The notes beneath the pieces were generated by a model that saw only the letters and a program-made list of their open reading frames with translations, did not search any database and was not told the origin of the DNA. From Erwinia pyri (lineage in GTDB: Bacteria > Pseudomonadota > Gammaproteobacteria > Enterobacterales > Enterobacteriaceae), in NCBI RefSeq assembly GCF_030758455.1, contig NZ_CP132353.1:2728001-2792000 (forward strand): a DNA stretch of 64,000 bases. Direction: 5' to 3'. Positions 1-10,721 of this stretch are shown piece by piece. Each line of letters begins with the position of its first letter. Position 1 is the first letter of the stretch. The position numbers and the translations under genes are program-made.

Positions 1-26
1 ACTTATTTTAAATCAGACAGATAATA

Positions 27-48
27 CTAAACTTGCATATTCATGATG
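27..48. repeat. attL (prophage left attachment site)
   Basis: A 22-bp copy of the fliE 3' end, matching 39218-39239 with one mismatch (T at 33, C at 39224). The 15-bp core TGCATATTCATGATG is identical in both copies. On the minus strand it still encodes the last residues of FliE (IMNMQV and stop); the one difference is synonymous (CAA versus CAG). Bases 1-26 are therefore the original host sequence downstream of fliE. Confidence 0.9.
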
Positions 49-106
49 CAATGGTAGAAAAAATAGAGCTAGAGAAGGGATAGTTGAGAGCACGTACCAA
101 CAGAGC

Positions 107-166
107 ATTGCCGCAATGATTTACCAGTCTGTTAGCGCAGAGGAAGTAAGATTGCGGCAATTTTTT
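107..166 (+). terminator. Possible terminator-like inverted repeat near attL
   Basis: ATTGCCGCAAT (107-117) and its perfect reverse complement (151-161) flank a 33-nt loop, followed by a T-run (161-166). The long loop makes it a weak terminator candidate; it may instead be a protein site in the attachment region. Confidence 0.3.
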
Positions 167-184
167 GTCCCATAGCTGTCCCAT
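166..184 (+). promoter_or_regulatory. Candidate integrase arm-type sites, left end
   Basis: Two direct copies of TGTCCCAT start at 166 and 177, an 11-bp spacing. The same tandem motif with the same spacing occurs beside attR (39149-39167). Short direct repeats at both phage arms are what the N-terminal domain of lambda-type integrases binds. The assignment is by analogy. Confidence 0.5.
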
Positions 185-194
185 CAGCTCAGAA

Positions 195-485
195 TCAAAT
201 CATCGGCCGGCAGTCATCGTGACAGACGGTTATCATGAAGGCCACTTTGCCCAGCACGGTCACATCCTCCAGGCAGTCGCCCTCGATTGCTTCGCCATCC
301 TGAGTGATGAGAGATCCGCCCATCATTTACCCAATCCCGCACCGGCCATAAAACGAGTAACATAATGGCTCTCCCGTCGCGGCGGCGCTTTTGGTCTCGA
401 GCAGATAATAATCGCCATCCACATCCACCAGCTGACCGCCCATGGTATTGAGCAGTTTTTCAAGCGGTCCATTAAGTATTGTCAC
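195..485 (-). pseudogene. Small gene after umuC, split by an in-frame stop
   Basis: A GTG at 485 overlaps the umuC stop (GTGA) and opens 52 codons ending at TAA 329-327. ATG ATG follows immediately in the same frame and runs 43 codons to TGA at 195 (MMGGSLITQDGEAIEGDCLE...). The two halves read as one continuous acidic protein if the TAA were a lysine codon, so a nonsense mutation is the simplest reading. Two separate small genes are also possible. I do not recognise the family. Position in the SOS-controlled umuDC operon suggests co-transcription. Confidence 0.45.
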
Positions 486-1744
486 TTCGCCACCGGTAGA
501 TCGGATATCCTGGTGGTGTATGCCGGGGAAAGCATATCCCGCTTCATTGCCCATGCTTTGTGTGTACCCTGCCCCGCGAACCATAGTTTGCCCTTCCCAC
601 TTTGATTAATGCTGTCCACGACGCCCATCAGGGCTGCGCTGTTTGCGCTGGGACGGTACTCGTCGAACAGGTTCAGCTGAGCGACCCCTTTACTGAAAAA
701 ATCCCCCAGCATGACTCCAGCTTTCATATACTGGTAACCCTCTATCCATATTGCATCCAGACAATCCATCGCAATGCGGATAATGTCCCGGGTGTCATTA
801 GAGGGAACCTGCAGTTTCCCGGTCGCCTGATTGCCGTAGTAAACCTCCCCAACGGCGTGAGGGCTGGTTTTCAGAAATACGAATATCTGTCTGCAGAACT
901 GCTTTTCTCCACGCAGCTTTTCGGATGCACGCTCAGCATAGGCGCAGATAGCCTGCCGCATTTCCTTATAGTCAGAGACGCGGGCGCCGAACGAGCGTGA
1001 GCAGACAATATGCTGTTTGGTAGGCGCGAACTCTTCAAGCTCAAGGCATTGCTCTCCCCGCAACTCTCTGACCGTCCGCTCAAGCACCACGTTGAAGTGT
1101 TTGCGGATTAACGTAGTCGAGCACTCAGATAACTGTAGCGCCGTCTCTATGCCCATTGCGTTGAGTTTTTTGCTGATGCGCCGCCCTACTCCCCACACAT
1201 CCTCCACAGCTACCAGGTTCATTAGTTTTCGCTGTCGGTCAACATTGGAGAGGTCCAAAACGCCGCCTGTTTTGCTCCATTTTTTTGCAGCATGGTTGGC
1301 TAATTTGGCGAGTGTTTTCGTCTGCGCGATACCTACACCGACTGTAAGATGGGTTTCCCTGAGTACCCGCTCCCGTACATCACGACCGAACTGTTCCAAA
1401 GACATGCAATTATTTACGCCGGTGATGTTCATGAAGGCTTCGTCGATTGAGTAAACCTCTACGGATGGCGCCATCTCTTCAAGCGTGGTCATTACCCTGA
1501 GGCTCATGTCGGCATAAAGAGCATAATTACTGCTGAATACCTGAACTCTATGTTGCCGGATCTGCTCTTTTAACTGAAAAAACGGAGCACCCATGGGAAC
1601 CCCGATTTTTTTCGCTTCTGCAGAGCGGGCTATCACGCATCCATCGTTGTTGGACAGGACAACAACCGGCAGCCCGCGGAGGTCAGGCCGGAACACAGTT
1701 TCACAGGAAGCATAGAAACTGTTGACGTCCACCAGGGCGAACAT
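482..1744 (-). CDS. umuC: UmuC-like Y-family translesion DNA polymerase
   Basis: 420 aa. Catalytic subunit of a polymerase V-type error-prone polymerase that copies past DNA lesions. The N-terminal palm has Asp6 in MFALVDVNSFYASCE and the catalytic pair Asp101-Glu102 in SIDEAF, as in E. coli UmuC, and the length fits the family. It follows umuD directly: the stop of umuD at 1745 and the start here at 1744 are adjacent, so they form one operon under the LexA box at 2184-2203. It is phage-borne rather than the host copy, because it lies between attL and the tail genes. Expression should follow DNA damage. Confidence 0.93.
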   Translation of the reverse strand: MFALVDVNSFYASCETVFRPDLRGLPVVVLSNNDGCVIARSAEAKKIGVPMGAPFFQLKEQIRQHRVQVFSSNYALYADMSLRVMTTLEEMAPSVEVYSIDEAFMNITGVNNCMSLEQFGRDVRERVLRETHLTVGVGIAQTKTLAKLANHAAKKWSKTGGVLDLSNVDRQRKLMNLVAVEDVWGVGRRISKKLNAMGIETALQLSECSTTLIRKHFNVVLERTVRELRGEQCLELEEFAPTKQHIVCSRSFGARVSDYKEMRQAICAYAERASEKLRGEKQFCRQIFVFLKTSPHAVGEVYYGNQATGKLQVPSNDTRDIIRIAMDCLDAIWIEGYQYMKAGVMLGDFFSKGVAQLNLFDEYRPSANSAALMGVVDSINQSGKGKLWFAGQGTHKAWAMKRDMLSPAYTTRISDLPVAK

Positions 1745-2164
1745 TCATCGGCACGCTTTAATTGTGAAAGTCACAACGCCAAATATTTCCAGCTCTTCCT
1801 CAGATTTGAAGATGATTGGAGAGTATCGGCTGTTGTGCGGAAGTAGGTGCAGGAAGGGACGTGTACGCAATTCTTTAACGGTAAAATCACCAGAAACCGA
1901 TGCCACAACGAAATCACCATGTGTGGCCGTCAGGGAGCTGTCAACAACAAGCATATCGCCGTCTGTAATCCCGGCATCAATCATCGAATCCCCACTAACA
2001 CGCACAAAATATGTCGCGTTGGGTTTTTGGATAAGCAGGTTATTAAGATCAATACGCTGTTCCACATAGTCTTGTGCAGGACTTGGGAAGCCACATGGGA
2101 CACGGTCGATAAACAGCGGCAGAGCTACTACAGCCCTGATTTCTGCGGGTCTTAAGAATTCCAT
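1745..2164 (-). CDS. umuD: UmuD-like self-cleaving SOS mutagenesis protein
   Basis: 139 aa, the same length as E. coli UmuD and closely similar. It carries the Cys24-Gly25 autocleavage site (PCGFPSP) and the S24/LexA-type dyad Ser60 (SGDSM) and Lys97 (FTVKEL) at the E. coli positions. RecA-stimulated self-cleavage yields UmuD', the partner of UmuC in polymerase V. First gene of the operon; a strong LexA box lies about 20 bp upstream. As part of an integrated phage it could raise mutagenesis of the lysogen after damage. Confidence 0.95.
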   Translation of the reverse strand: MEFLRPAEIRAVVALPLFIDRVPCGFPSPAQDYVEQRIDLNNLLIQKPNATYFVRVSGDSMIDAGITDGDMLVVDSSLTATHGDFVVASVSGDFTVKELRTRPFLHLLPHNSRYSPIIFKSEEELEIFGVVTFTIKACR

Positions 2165-2183
2165 AGTTGGTTACTCGGTGAAT

Positions 2184-2203
2184 TACTGTATATATACACA
2201 GTA
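2184..2203 (-). promoter_or_regulatory. LexA (SOS) box of the umuDC-like operon
   Basis: TACTGTATATATACACAGTA has the CTG-N10-CAG core (2186-2201) with the alternating TA centre and outer TA/TA of the LexA consensus. It sits immediately upstream of the umuD start at 2164 and predicts tight LexA repression with SOS induction. Confidence 0.92.
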
Positions 2204-2357
2204 ATTTGATCGTCAATCTTGATCAAGCGAAGCGGCGGAAATATTTTGTAAAGGTATTGAAGGGAAAGGGATTTTAATTTGCGGGGAGAACTGGAGGGAA
2301 ACTAAACTTAAATACCCCACCCCGTAAGCCTGACTGAAAGGGTGCGGTACATTCATT

Positions 2358-2379
2358 GCCCCGTCGCCGGGGCTTTTTT
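2358..2379 (+). terminator. Rho-independent terminator, plus-facing
   Basis: A 6-bp GC-rich stem (GCCCCG/CGGGGC) with a 4-nt loop is followed by six T. It lies between the convergent ends of the tail-fibre gene (minus) and whatever runs rightward from the umuD side. It would stop plus-strand transcription from entering the tail operon antisense. The remaining 2204-2357 holds no convincing gene. Confidence 0.6.
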
Positions 2380-2388
2380 GTGAGGGTA

Positions 2389-3777
2389 TTAGGTGGTACC
2401 GACAGTCTGCTCATCTGAGACTGCACTCAAACCTGACTCTTGCGCATCTTTCAGGCGTTTATTCCAGGCGCTGTTTTCAGGCATGTTTAGACGAACATCA
2501 ATCCAGCTGTTGGCAGGAACATCGATTGCAGCACCTTTGGTCAATTCAATCTCACCCTCATCACTTAAAACGTATCTGCGTTTATAAAGCCTGACAGTCA
2601 AACCACCACTTTCAGTTTCTTCACCTTCAGCGATACCAAGATCACCAGAGCCGGCTGGGTCGCGAGGAGGCATCAGATACCAACCTTCCTTCGCAAAGCC
2701 ATCTGCCCCCACGATTTTATAAATCCCCACATCAAGCCTGCTGATAGTTATCCCTCTGGCTTCATCATTAGCTGTGCCTGCGCCACACCATTCAAATGAC
2801 TCTTCATCCATATCTGTCCGACTGGATTCTTCCTGGGACTTGACGATGCGACAAACAGGAGAAGCCGCAGATAAAACACCGTTAGATGCTTTAGTGGTAT
2901 TCCCGGTATGATAAGTGGTGTAATTGAATATAGTGTTACCTGCTTCCATTCTGCGAAATCTTAGATTACCTCCCCCTTCAGCCATAATATGGAACAGTAC
3001 ATCTGGACTGTAGTGCATATAGATGCCACATCCGTAAGGGTCATTTTCGCCTGTCGATCTTACAAATCCTGTAGGCACATTGGTATACCGGCTGGATATT
3101 GCCGGGCACACAGTGCTGCCCAAACCATGATCACCTACCCTCAGAACTGAATTATATGTTGTATCGTAGATGCTCGTGGTGGCGTTCAATGTGGCGGAAG
3201 TTCCCAGCAGGAGGTCGGCCCTGGCCTGGCCTGGCCCCCTTGCATTAAGCAGGTTGCCCCATGCAGAAGATCCATTCACTGCTCCCGTACCACCTAGCCC
3301 CAAACCAAGAGGTGAGGTCAGACCCGTTAGAGATGTAATATCTTTATTGGCCCCGCTGTTAGCCTTATTATTAAGTATTGTCGTTATGCCACTCCATGCC
3401 GGGCCAGTGAACGAACTACCATCAGGCAGGTTGACTGTGATATCCCCGGTTCCGCTGAATACCTGCTGCCAGTTCGCTTTATCAAGGTTTAGTCCACGAA
3501 TGGCTTTGGCCACATCTGCAGCCACCTGAGCGGTAATGCCCACAAGGGTGCCATTGGGGATCGGTGTCCATGCTAATCCCGATGCTGCAGGGCCGTTATA
3601 AGCAGTTTTGAGGACCAGCGCCGTATCACTGGTTACTGAGTCCACGCCAAGGGTATAGGTGACGCCACCGACTACAGACACCAGGAAATCGTTAGCTTTT
3701 AGCTCTGTGGTAAAAGCCGTTCCTGAGCCGGTAACAGCTGTGGAATTGTTCGTTAAAGCGATAGTGCCTGCTGGCAT
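2389..3777 (-). CDS. Phage tail fibre / side-tail protein
   Basis: 462 aa. The N-terminal half is a low-complexity, Gly/Ala/Thr/Asn-rich fibre sequence starting MPAGTIALTNNSTAVTGSGT, which resembles the tail-proximal segment of siphovirus fibres. A Gly-rich beta-structured middle and a charged C-terminal domain presumably contact the host surface. It is the last gene of the tail module, preceded by its own terminator-separated start with ribosome site GGAG at 3785-3788. No chaperone gene follows. Receptor specificity cannot be predicted from the sequence. Confidence 0.75.
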   Translation of the reverse strand: MPAGTIALTNNSTAVTGSGTAFTTELKANDFLVSVVGGVTYTLGVDSVTSDTALVLKTAYNGPAASGLAWTPIPNGTLVGITAQVAADVAKAIRGLNLDKANWQQVFSGTGDITVNLPDGSSFTGPAWSGITTILNNKANSGANKDITSLTGLTSPLGLGLGGTGAVNGSSAWGNLLNARGPGQARADLLLGTSATLNATTSIYDTTYNSVLRVGDHGLGSTVCPAISSRYTNVPTGFVRSTGENDPYGCGIYMHYSPDVLFHIMAEGGGNLRFRRMEAGNTIFNYTTYHTGNTTKASNGVLSAASPVCRIVKSQEESSRTDMDEESFEWCGAGTANDEARGITISRLDVGIYKIVGADGFAKEGWYLMPPRDPAGSGDLGIAEGEETESGGLTVRLYKRRYVLSDEGEIELTKGAAIDVPANSWIDVRLNMPENSAWNKRLKDAQESGLSAVSDEQTVGTT

Positions 3778-3795
3778 AACTTTTCTCCGGGCAAT

Positions 3796-3821
3796 AAAAA
3801 ACCCGGCTCGGTGGCCGGGTT
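3796..3821 (-). terminator. Terminator after the small lipoprotein gene
   Basis: Read on the minus strand, AACCCGGC and its complement form an 8-bp stem with a 6-nt loop, followed by a T-run. It lies between the lipoprotein stop (3838) and the tail-fibre start (3777). Confidence 0.8.
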
Positions 3822-3837
3822 CTGTGAATATGTATTT

Positions 3838-4062
3838 TTACTGGAAGCAGGTATCGCTGACGAAATTTGTTTTAGATACCCACTTCCATCCGAATGGATT
3901 GCCTGCGTAATACTGGGTTTGGTTAGCTACTTTTCTAACACCGTAAACAGGAACGGATGTTTCCTGAGAACCTATCATAGCTGTTGCAGTGCATTGCTGA
4001 GGTGGCAATGACTGACAGCCAGCCACTATCATAACAGCTATTAATATCAGAATACTTTTCAT
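3838..4062 (-). CDS. Small phage-encoded lipoprotein
   Basis: 74 aa. MKSILILIAVMIVAGCQS is a clear type II signal sequence with lipobox IVAGC, so mature Cys16 should be lipidated. The mature part is about 58 aa with two more Cys and aromatic residues. Small lipoproteins near tail-fibre genes often alter the lysogen surface or exclude related phages (as lambda Lom or T5 Llp do), but no homology to a named exclusion lipoprotein is recognised. It is followed by its own terminator, so it may be transcribed apart from the tail genes. Confidence 0.8.
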   Translation of the reverse strand: MKSILILIAVMIVAGCQSLPPQQCTATAMIGSQETSVPVYGVRKVANQTQYYAGNPFGWKWVSKTNFVSDTCFQ

Positions 4063-4151
4063 TCCATCATCCTTCAGAAGAATATGATGATGTTATAATT
4101 AATTGCATTAATATATACAAACTACCTTTTAGATCTTCAGGATCGATTTAT

Positions 4152-4817
4152 TTAATATCTGTCGACATTGATTGCTGTGATGCGGCTGCGTGAATTTATG
4201 TATGTCTGATTACTGGTACCGCCACTGGCGTCTCCCCGGTAACCTGATGTTATTTGCGTAGTGCTCCCATTCCACCTGGCTGTTGCATAGTACCATGCCT
4301 GCACTGGTATGGGCTGTCCATTAGTATTAGCAACCGCAGTATACAGGCCCGTGTTCTGCGGAGCTACAGCCCAATGCCCCGAAAGTGTCTGATTTATTTT
4401 ATAACCTGATGCCGTGTCACTGGAGGGGTTTCCCAATGCCTGCACATCTCGTAGCACTTTCGTTTCGTTTGTAAGAATGCATCTCCCCTGGTCGTCATTT
4501 ATTTGAATTCCCCATGAGGGTACAGGTTGGTAATTATATCCAAATATATAGACATCTATAGTTCTTGCAGCACCGCTTGAATAAAGTATCCAGTTATTAT
4601 TTTCCAACTGCAGGTATTCGCAACTGCTGCTGTTAGCTTGCGCTGCGTTATTCCCTACAAATACCATTCGCAGAACACCGTCATTAGCGAACAATACACG
4701 CGAACTTAGTCCGGCCGACACGTTATAAGATATCTTTTGAGTCAAAGATACTGGCATGGTATCAGCAATGTAAAAAGGAACACCGTTAGCGTCTGTCAAA
4801 AGAGCACCATAAGCCAT
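4152..4817 (-). CDS. Phage tail-tip associated protein, unknown function
   Basis: 221 aa, starting MAYGALLTDANGVPFYIADT. Rich in beta-forming residues, Asn, Ser and Thr, with no membrane segment or signal. It lies 3 bp after the 100-aa gene and two genes downstream of J, where lambdoid siphoviruses carry proteins accessory to the tail tip. Similar placement and composition to DUF6453-type proteins is possible but not established. Likely structural. Confidence 0.6.
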   Translation of the reverse strand: MAYGALLTDANGVPFYIADTMPVSLTQKISYNVSAGLSSRVLFANDGVLRMVFVGNNAAQANSSSCEYLQLENNNWILYSSGAARTIDVYIFGYNYQPVPSWGIQINDDQGRCILTNETKVLRDVQALGNPSSDTASGYKINQTLSGHWAVAPQNTGLYTAVANTNGQPIPVQAWYYATARWNGSTTQITSGYRGDASGGTSNQTYINSRSRITAINVDRY

Positions 4818-4820
4818 AGT

Positions 4821-5123
4821 TTATCTCGCGTAAGCTAAAATATTAGACGTATAGTTAGGGTATGTATTCTCGCTGAAATCGGTTGCACTTGCTGCGGCTA
4901 CCGTGATGGTTGCCCCTGAAACAGTGATTTTTTTTCGCGCACTACCGTTGAAATCCCCCGCAGGCTGCACCAAAAAATCCAGCGTGTAGCCTGCGGGGAT
5001 ATTAAATGATTTCGACCCCGTGGCATTCACCGCGTTCGACCATATCCCTACTGCATTTATCTTGACCAAACCGGTATTGTTATCATTCCCGTTTGCATCC
5101 CATGTTCCAAATCCCCAAGCCAT
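4821..5123 (-). CDS. Small tail-module protein downstream of J
   Basis: 100 aa, starting MAWGFGTWDANGNDNNTG, predicted beta-rich. Its ATG overlaps the J stop codon (TGATG at 5125-5121), so it is translationally coupled to the J gene. Function unknown; probably a tail-tip component or a carrier for the following 221-aa protein. The IS in J is upstream and may be polar on it. Confidence 0.6.
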   Translation of the reverse strand: MAWGFGTWDANGNDNNTGLVKINAVGIWSNAVNATGSKSFNIPAGYTLDFLVQPAGDFNGSARKKITVSGATITVAAASATDFSENTYPNYTSNILAYAR

Positions 5124-5680
5124 CAGCTAAGTTTCCCCATCTTGACCCGCAGCGTACCATTAGCATCATAGACACTTATAGAAGTGTTATTTTGCACCAT
5201 CCTTCCAGTCCCATCACTCCCGTTATTTTCAAAGGTTCCCCCCTTATCCATTCTCCAGCCCAGCGATCCGGCAACGTAGTTGTTGGATTGGATGAAGTGG
5301 CCTATCTTGGCATTATCAATTGAGCCGTCTTGGATGAATGCAGATCGCAGGAAAACCTGACCATTCAATGCGGCAAAAGCCAGTTGGTAATCCCCGGCAC
5401 TGCTGCCGGTGTAAATACCAAACTGGTCGGCATTAAAGGCAATAGTGGATTTGTAGCTACTCCCTGCCGGCTCAATACCCATCGCCATTCCGGTCTTGAA
5501 ATACTGGCCGTTTCTGAGTATCTGCAAACCAACGTCATAAAATGCACTAGCCGCTCCATCAGCATTAATCGTCGCAGTAAGCTTCTGATTAACAGAAGAC
5601 GTCAAGTTGTAGTGGCACACTGAATTTGGCCACCTGAATAGAGGTGATATCATCACCTCACAGTAAAAACAGGTGACATT

Positions 5681-6855
<1,175 letters not shown>

Positions 6856-9549
6856 CCACTACAAGTCACCGATCTGAGCCTGCACCAATGTGTTTTGTTG
6901 CGCCATTGCCTGATTAACATCAGCAATTGTTGTTTTTACAGTGATAATATCGGCGCGAACTTCTCCGTACTGCCTGAACTGGTGGTCTACGCTTGCATCG
7001 TTATCCAGAGCATTTTGCAGCATCCCTTCGATATTCGTATCGATGTGTTCTTCAAGATTTTTAAAAGCACCTGAATCGCGAATAGCATCATCAATATAAT
7101 CAATCATACCGGGGATATCCGATGAAGCCTTTCCTGAAGCTTCGACGAATGGCGAAACGCCAAAGGCATTCTTGGTACGGACATACATGTAATATGTCGT
7201 ATCAGCTTTGAGAGAATGGAGAGTCCACTGAGAAGCTCGTCCAAGGAACTGTGCTTCTTCCTCTACATTTCCAATGCTGCTGACAGGGACTTCTCCTGTG
7301 TACCAGAACTCAAAAGAGGTATCAGTGGTAGCAGTAACGCTCATGACGGGAACGATATCTGCCGAGAATATTCCAGGTGTCCACTGAACGTATGTCGGTG
7401 CGCCCGGCGCGCCAATTACGAGGCTAATCTGAGTTTCAGCCCCTTTCATGCCGTTCTCATTGCGACCCCTTACCCCGAGCGTGTAACTTCCGGCATTAAG
7501 CCCATAGAAGTCATACCGGAAAAGCTCTGTTTCATACTGAGCAACAACTTTCCCATCGAGAGAATAGACATAGAGCTCAAATACGAGTTTTTTAGTAGTT
7601 GTGGCTGTTTCCCATGTTGCAGTAACCTGCACCGTTTCATTGTTGGTGTTAATTATCTTCAGGTTTTCAATATTAGGGACACGATATCCGTTCAGCGTGT
7701 CATTAGGGATTTCGAAAACGGCACCTTCATCGACAATGGCCTGCTTATTTGGATCATGCTGAGCGGCGTTGATGGTGTAAACGGAGTTATTTTCAGCTTC
7801 AGCAATTCCGATAATACGAAAGAGGCGCGTGGAAACCTGCCCCGTCGAGATGACAAATACTGTCCCATCCCATACCAATGCGGGAGTAGATTTGAGTGTG
7901 ATAGCACGACCAGACACCGACTTAATCTCGTACTTAACCAGTTTGCCACCTGATCCAACCAGGGAAATATCATCTCCATTCCCCGCCAGTGCTGACACAT
8001 CTGCATCAACAGTAATTACGGCGCCAGCATGCGAGATTATCCGACCTCCCAACCTTGCAGCTGCGTAGTTGTTATCCATGAGCTCAATGATATCGCCAGG
8101 TGTAAATGCAATCGCATCGCGAGCCATCTGGAACTGTACTTTCTTCGTTTCACGTTTAGCTGTCTCAAGCAGCCATTTCCCAGCTCTCCACGCCTGACCG
8201 CGCGAGGTGCAACCGAAAGCCTCAAGCGTTGTTTCGTTGTAATCGAATCGGGCAATCAAATCGTCGTCAGAGACGTACTCTTTCTGCTGCTCCCACCCGT
8301 TATCAGGGTCTGTCCAGGATACGACTACTGCATTAAAGCGATCTGATCGCTTGGTGCTGCTGTAGGTAAATTTACCGTCTACCACATTGGCATTCGTCAC
8401 GGCTGCAATTGCATCCTGAGGTGCGTCGATAGAGACAGAAAGTCTCATCCCATCCCATAAGGCGATGCCGCGAAACATTCCGGCGATATTGTCCAAAATA
8501 TCCCGGGCTGATGCCTGTTCAGTAATATAAGCATTCAGGGTCATCCGTGGCTCTCTTCCACCGTAACCATCATCAACAAGCTGGTCACAGTACTGAGACA
8601 GGATATAGAGCGATCCATCATCTACGTCGATGTAACCAGCTCGGCGTGATAGCCCATACCTGTCATTTTTTACCAGAGCGCGGAAAAGCCATGCAGGGTT
8701 ATTCGTCCATGCGGATTTGAATCCTCCGGTCCAAAGCCCTGAATAGGTGCGAGTGAGAGGATTGTAATTATCGGGCACATCTACGATAAGCCCCCGCAGG
8801 TGATAAGTGCGGCTTGGAGTGTCCGTGTACTGGTCACGGTCAATGACGGCGCCAGCAATCGCAGAGAATGGATAGTTAAGGTTGTCGTCGGTTATCTCGA
8901 CATAACTGTTCCAGATGGTGCCATTGACCAGCGTATCCACTTTACTGTCAGCTGTGATGCGACGCACGCGAATATCAAATGGCTTGGTGTCCGGCGCGTT
9001 GATTACGTGAGCTTCAAGATACTCACCGTTTTGCTTGCCGGTTATCGTTACGGTTTCTTCAATATTCCACGCGCCATTTCCCACCCTAGTCTCCAGAACG
9101 AGAGTGACTGATGTATTTTTCTGATTCCCTTTTGAATCCTGCTCGACAAGAGATGTGACGCCTACGTTGAAGCGTACCCTTGTAACATCAACATCAGTAA
9201 CTGTACGCACCAGAGGCGTTGCCTGGGTTACGTCTGTGTTGATGATGGTGGTTGCTTCTATAGCTGAGAAACCGTTTATCGGTGACTGCGTTTCTGAACC
9301 CGGGCGCCATGCCACGGTCACACCGTTGATATTTACATCGCCATTTGACGCTGTTATCGGGGTTTTGTTTACCAGAAATGAAGACAGGTGAGACTGGTCA
9401 ACAGGCCCAAATATTGGACCTTCTGAAATTAAATCCAGAACCTTGTAGTACTGCTTTGATTTTAAGTTGTCGTTAAGCAGTTTAGGGGTTGAGGCTTTTC
9501 CGCCGCCTGAGCTCATGTGCTACCTCAAGATATAAATTTAAGAGAAAGG

Positions 9550-10059
9550 TTAACTGATAATTTCATCCCAGTTATCTGTGTTGCTTGTGTCGATACCGAG
9601 GCTGATCACATTGCTTCCCACGAGCATCTCACCAAGTAAAATGGGCACGGGTTTCCCCTGCCCTACCCGGTTTTCCGCGCTGGTAAAGGAGTTGTTGGTT
9701 ATGGAATTCGACTCAGCTGCTTCAGCGGATGTTTTTGTTTTCATGTTGTGAGCGCTGTATACGGAATAGGCAACTGAAAGAACTGCAATGATTACCGCCC
9801 CAACAATTGCGCCCTCTACTGCAGGGACAAACAGAACTGTCGAGCCATCCTTAAGCTGCCGGTCCATATGCCATTTCACGGACTGCTCCGAAACATCCTC
9901 ACCGGCGATGCGGAGTTTTATTTTTGAACCAAGAAAAGCTTTTTTGAATGGCTGACTTTGCGCTATCAGAAGCCTTAACCCCTGTGCCGGAGTGTCGACA
10001 TTGAGTTCTACCTGGCGGAAATGTCTGCGGAGATGGCCGCTAAATTTAAAGATGAGCAC
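9550..10059 (-). CDS. I: Tail assembly protein I
   Basis: 169 aa, lambda gpI family. An N-terminal globular part (FSGHLRRHFRQVELNVDTPA) is followed by a Gly/Ala/Val-rich hydrophobic segment at about residues 80-103, then a polar tail. It lies between K and J as in lambda and overlaps the K 3' end by 52 bp. Thought to help assemble the tail-tip initiator; it is not in mature virions in lambda. Confidence 0.85.
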   Translation of the reverse strand: MLIFKFSGHLRRHFRQVELNVDTPAQGLRLLIAQSQPFKKAFLGSKIKLRIAGEDVSEQSVKWHMDRQLKDGSTVLFVPAVEGAIVGAVIIAVLSVAYSVYSAHNMKTKTSAEAAESNSITNNSFTSAENRVGQGKPVPILLGEMLVGSNVISLGIDTSNTDNWDEIIS

Positions 10060-10721
10060 TGTTCACTCCTCCAGATCGAATGAGTCTGTTTTACGTATGC
10101 AAGGCGATATGGTTCTCGCCTGCTGATATGGCCTGCACAGTCGTGGTGAATTACCATGTTATCCGCGAGAAGAATCATTGAGTGACATGGGTCGGCGCCG
10201 GAGAATGGCTGCCGGATAAGCACATCTCCAGGCTGTGCATCTTGCATATGAATTTGCCTGAATCCGTTAGCTTCAAGGTTTTTCAGGTAAAGGTTCTCTC
10301 CACGCAGCCACCAACCGTTAGTGCGTTCGAAGTCAGGCAGCTCAATGCCACACAGATGATATGCGTCTCTCATTAGCGTGTAGCAGTCCATCACACCATG
10401 CTCGAACTTACGGCCATTCAGGTGCGGAACCGGACGGTATTTGTGAAGCACGTCATCACAGGCCAGCCACCATGGCAGTCCGGTTAGAATCTGCATCCTC
10501 CGGTCGGCGGCAGAAAGGAAGTGATATCCCGATGGGTGCGAATGAAACACCGCGGTTATCTCTCCCTCAGCCTCGGCAGCAAGCCAGTCTTCATCACTAA
10601 TACGAAAGTTTGTTGAGGGGGTCGGGTGTATGTTGCAGCAGCGGTAGAGGCGATGGTCATCGATTATCAGGCCGCAAACCTCATCAGGGGATGTGGCCGC
10701 GTAGGTAAGGCACTCTTCCAT
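10008..10721 (-). CDS. K: Tail tip protein K (JAB/MPN plus NlpC/P60)
   Basis: 237 aa with the start chosen at ATG 10721, which overlaps the L stop (TGATG). The N-terminal JAB/MPN metalloprotease-like domain has the metal motif HSHPSGYHFLSAAD at about residues 74-87. The C-terminal NlpC/P60-type domain has Cys in MDCYTLMRDAY and His in DPCHSMI. In lambda this protein is needed to complete the tail tip and probably cleaves peptidoglycan. Confidence 0.88.
   Translation of the reverse strand: MEECLTYAATSPDEVCGLIIDDHRLYRCCNIHPTPSTNFRISDEDWLAAEAEGEITAVFHSHPSGYHFLSAADRRMQILTGLPWWLACDDVLHKYRPVPHLNGRKFEHGVMDCYTLMRDAYHLCGIELPDFERTNGWWLRGENLYLKNLEANGFRQIHMQDAQPGDVLIRQPFSGADPCHSMILLADNMVIHHDCAGHISRREPYRLAYVKQTHSIWRSEQCSSLNLAAISADISAR

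Noticed and set aside
165..365. Plus-strand open frame near attL
   Set aside because: Overlaps the minus-strand small gene, lacks a ribosome site and has no protein-like pattern.
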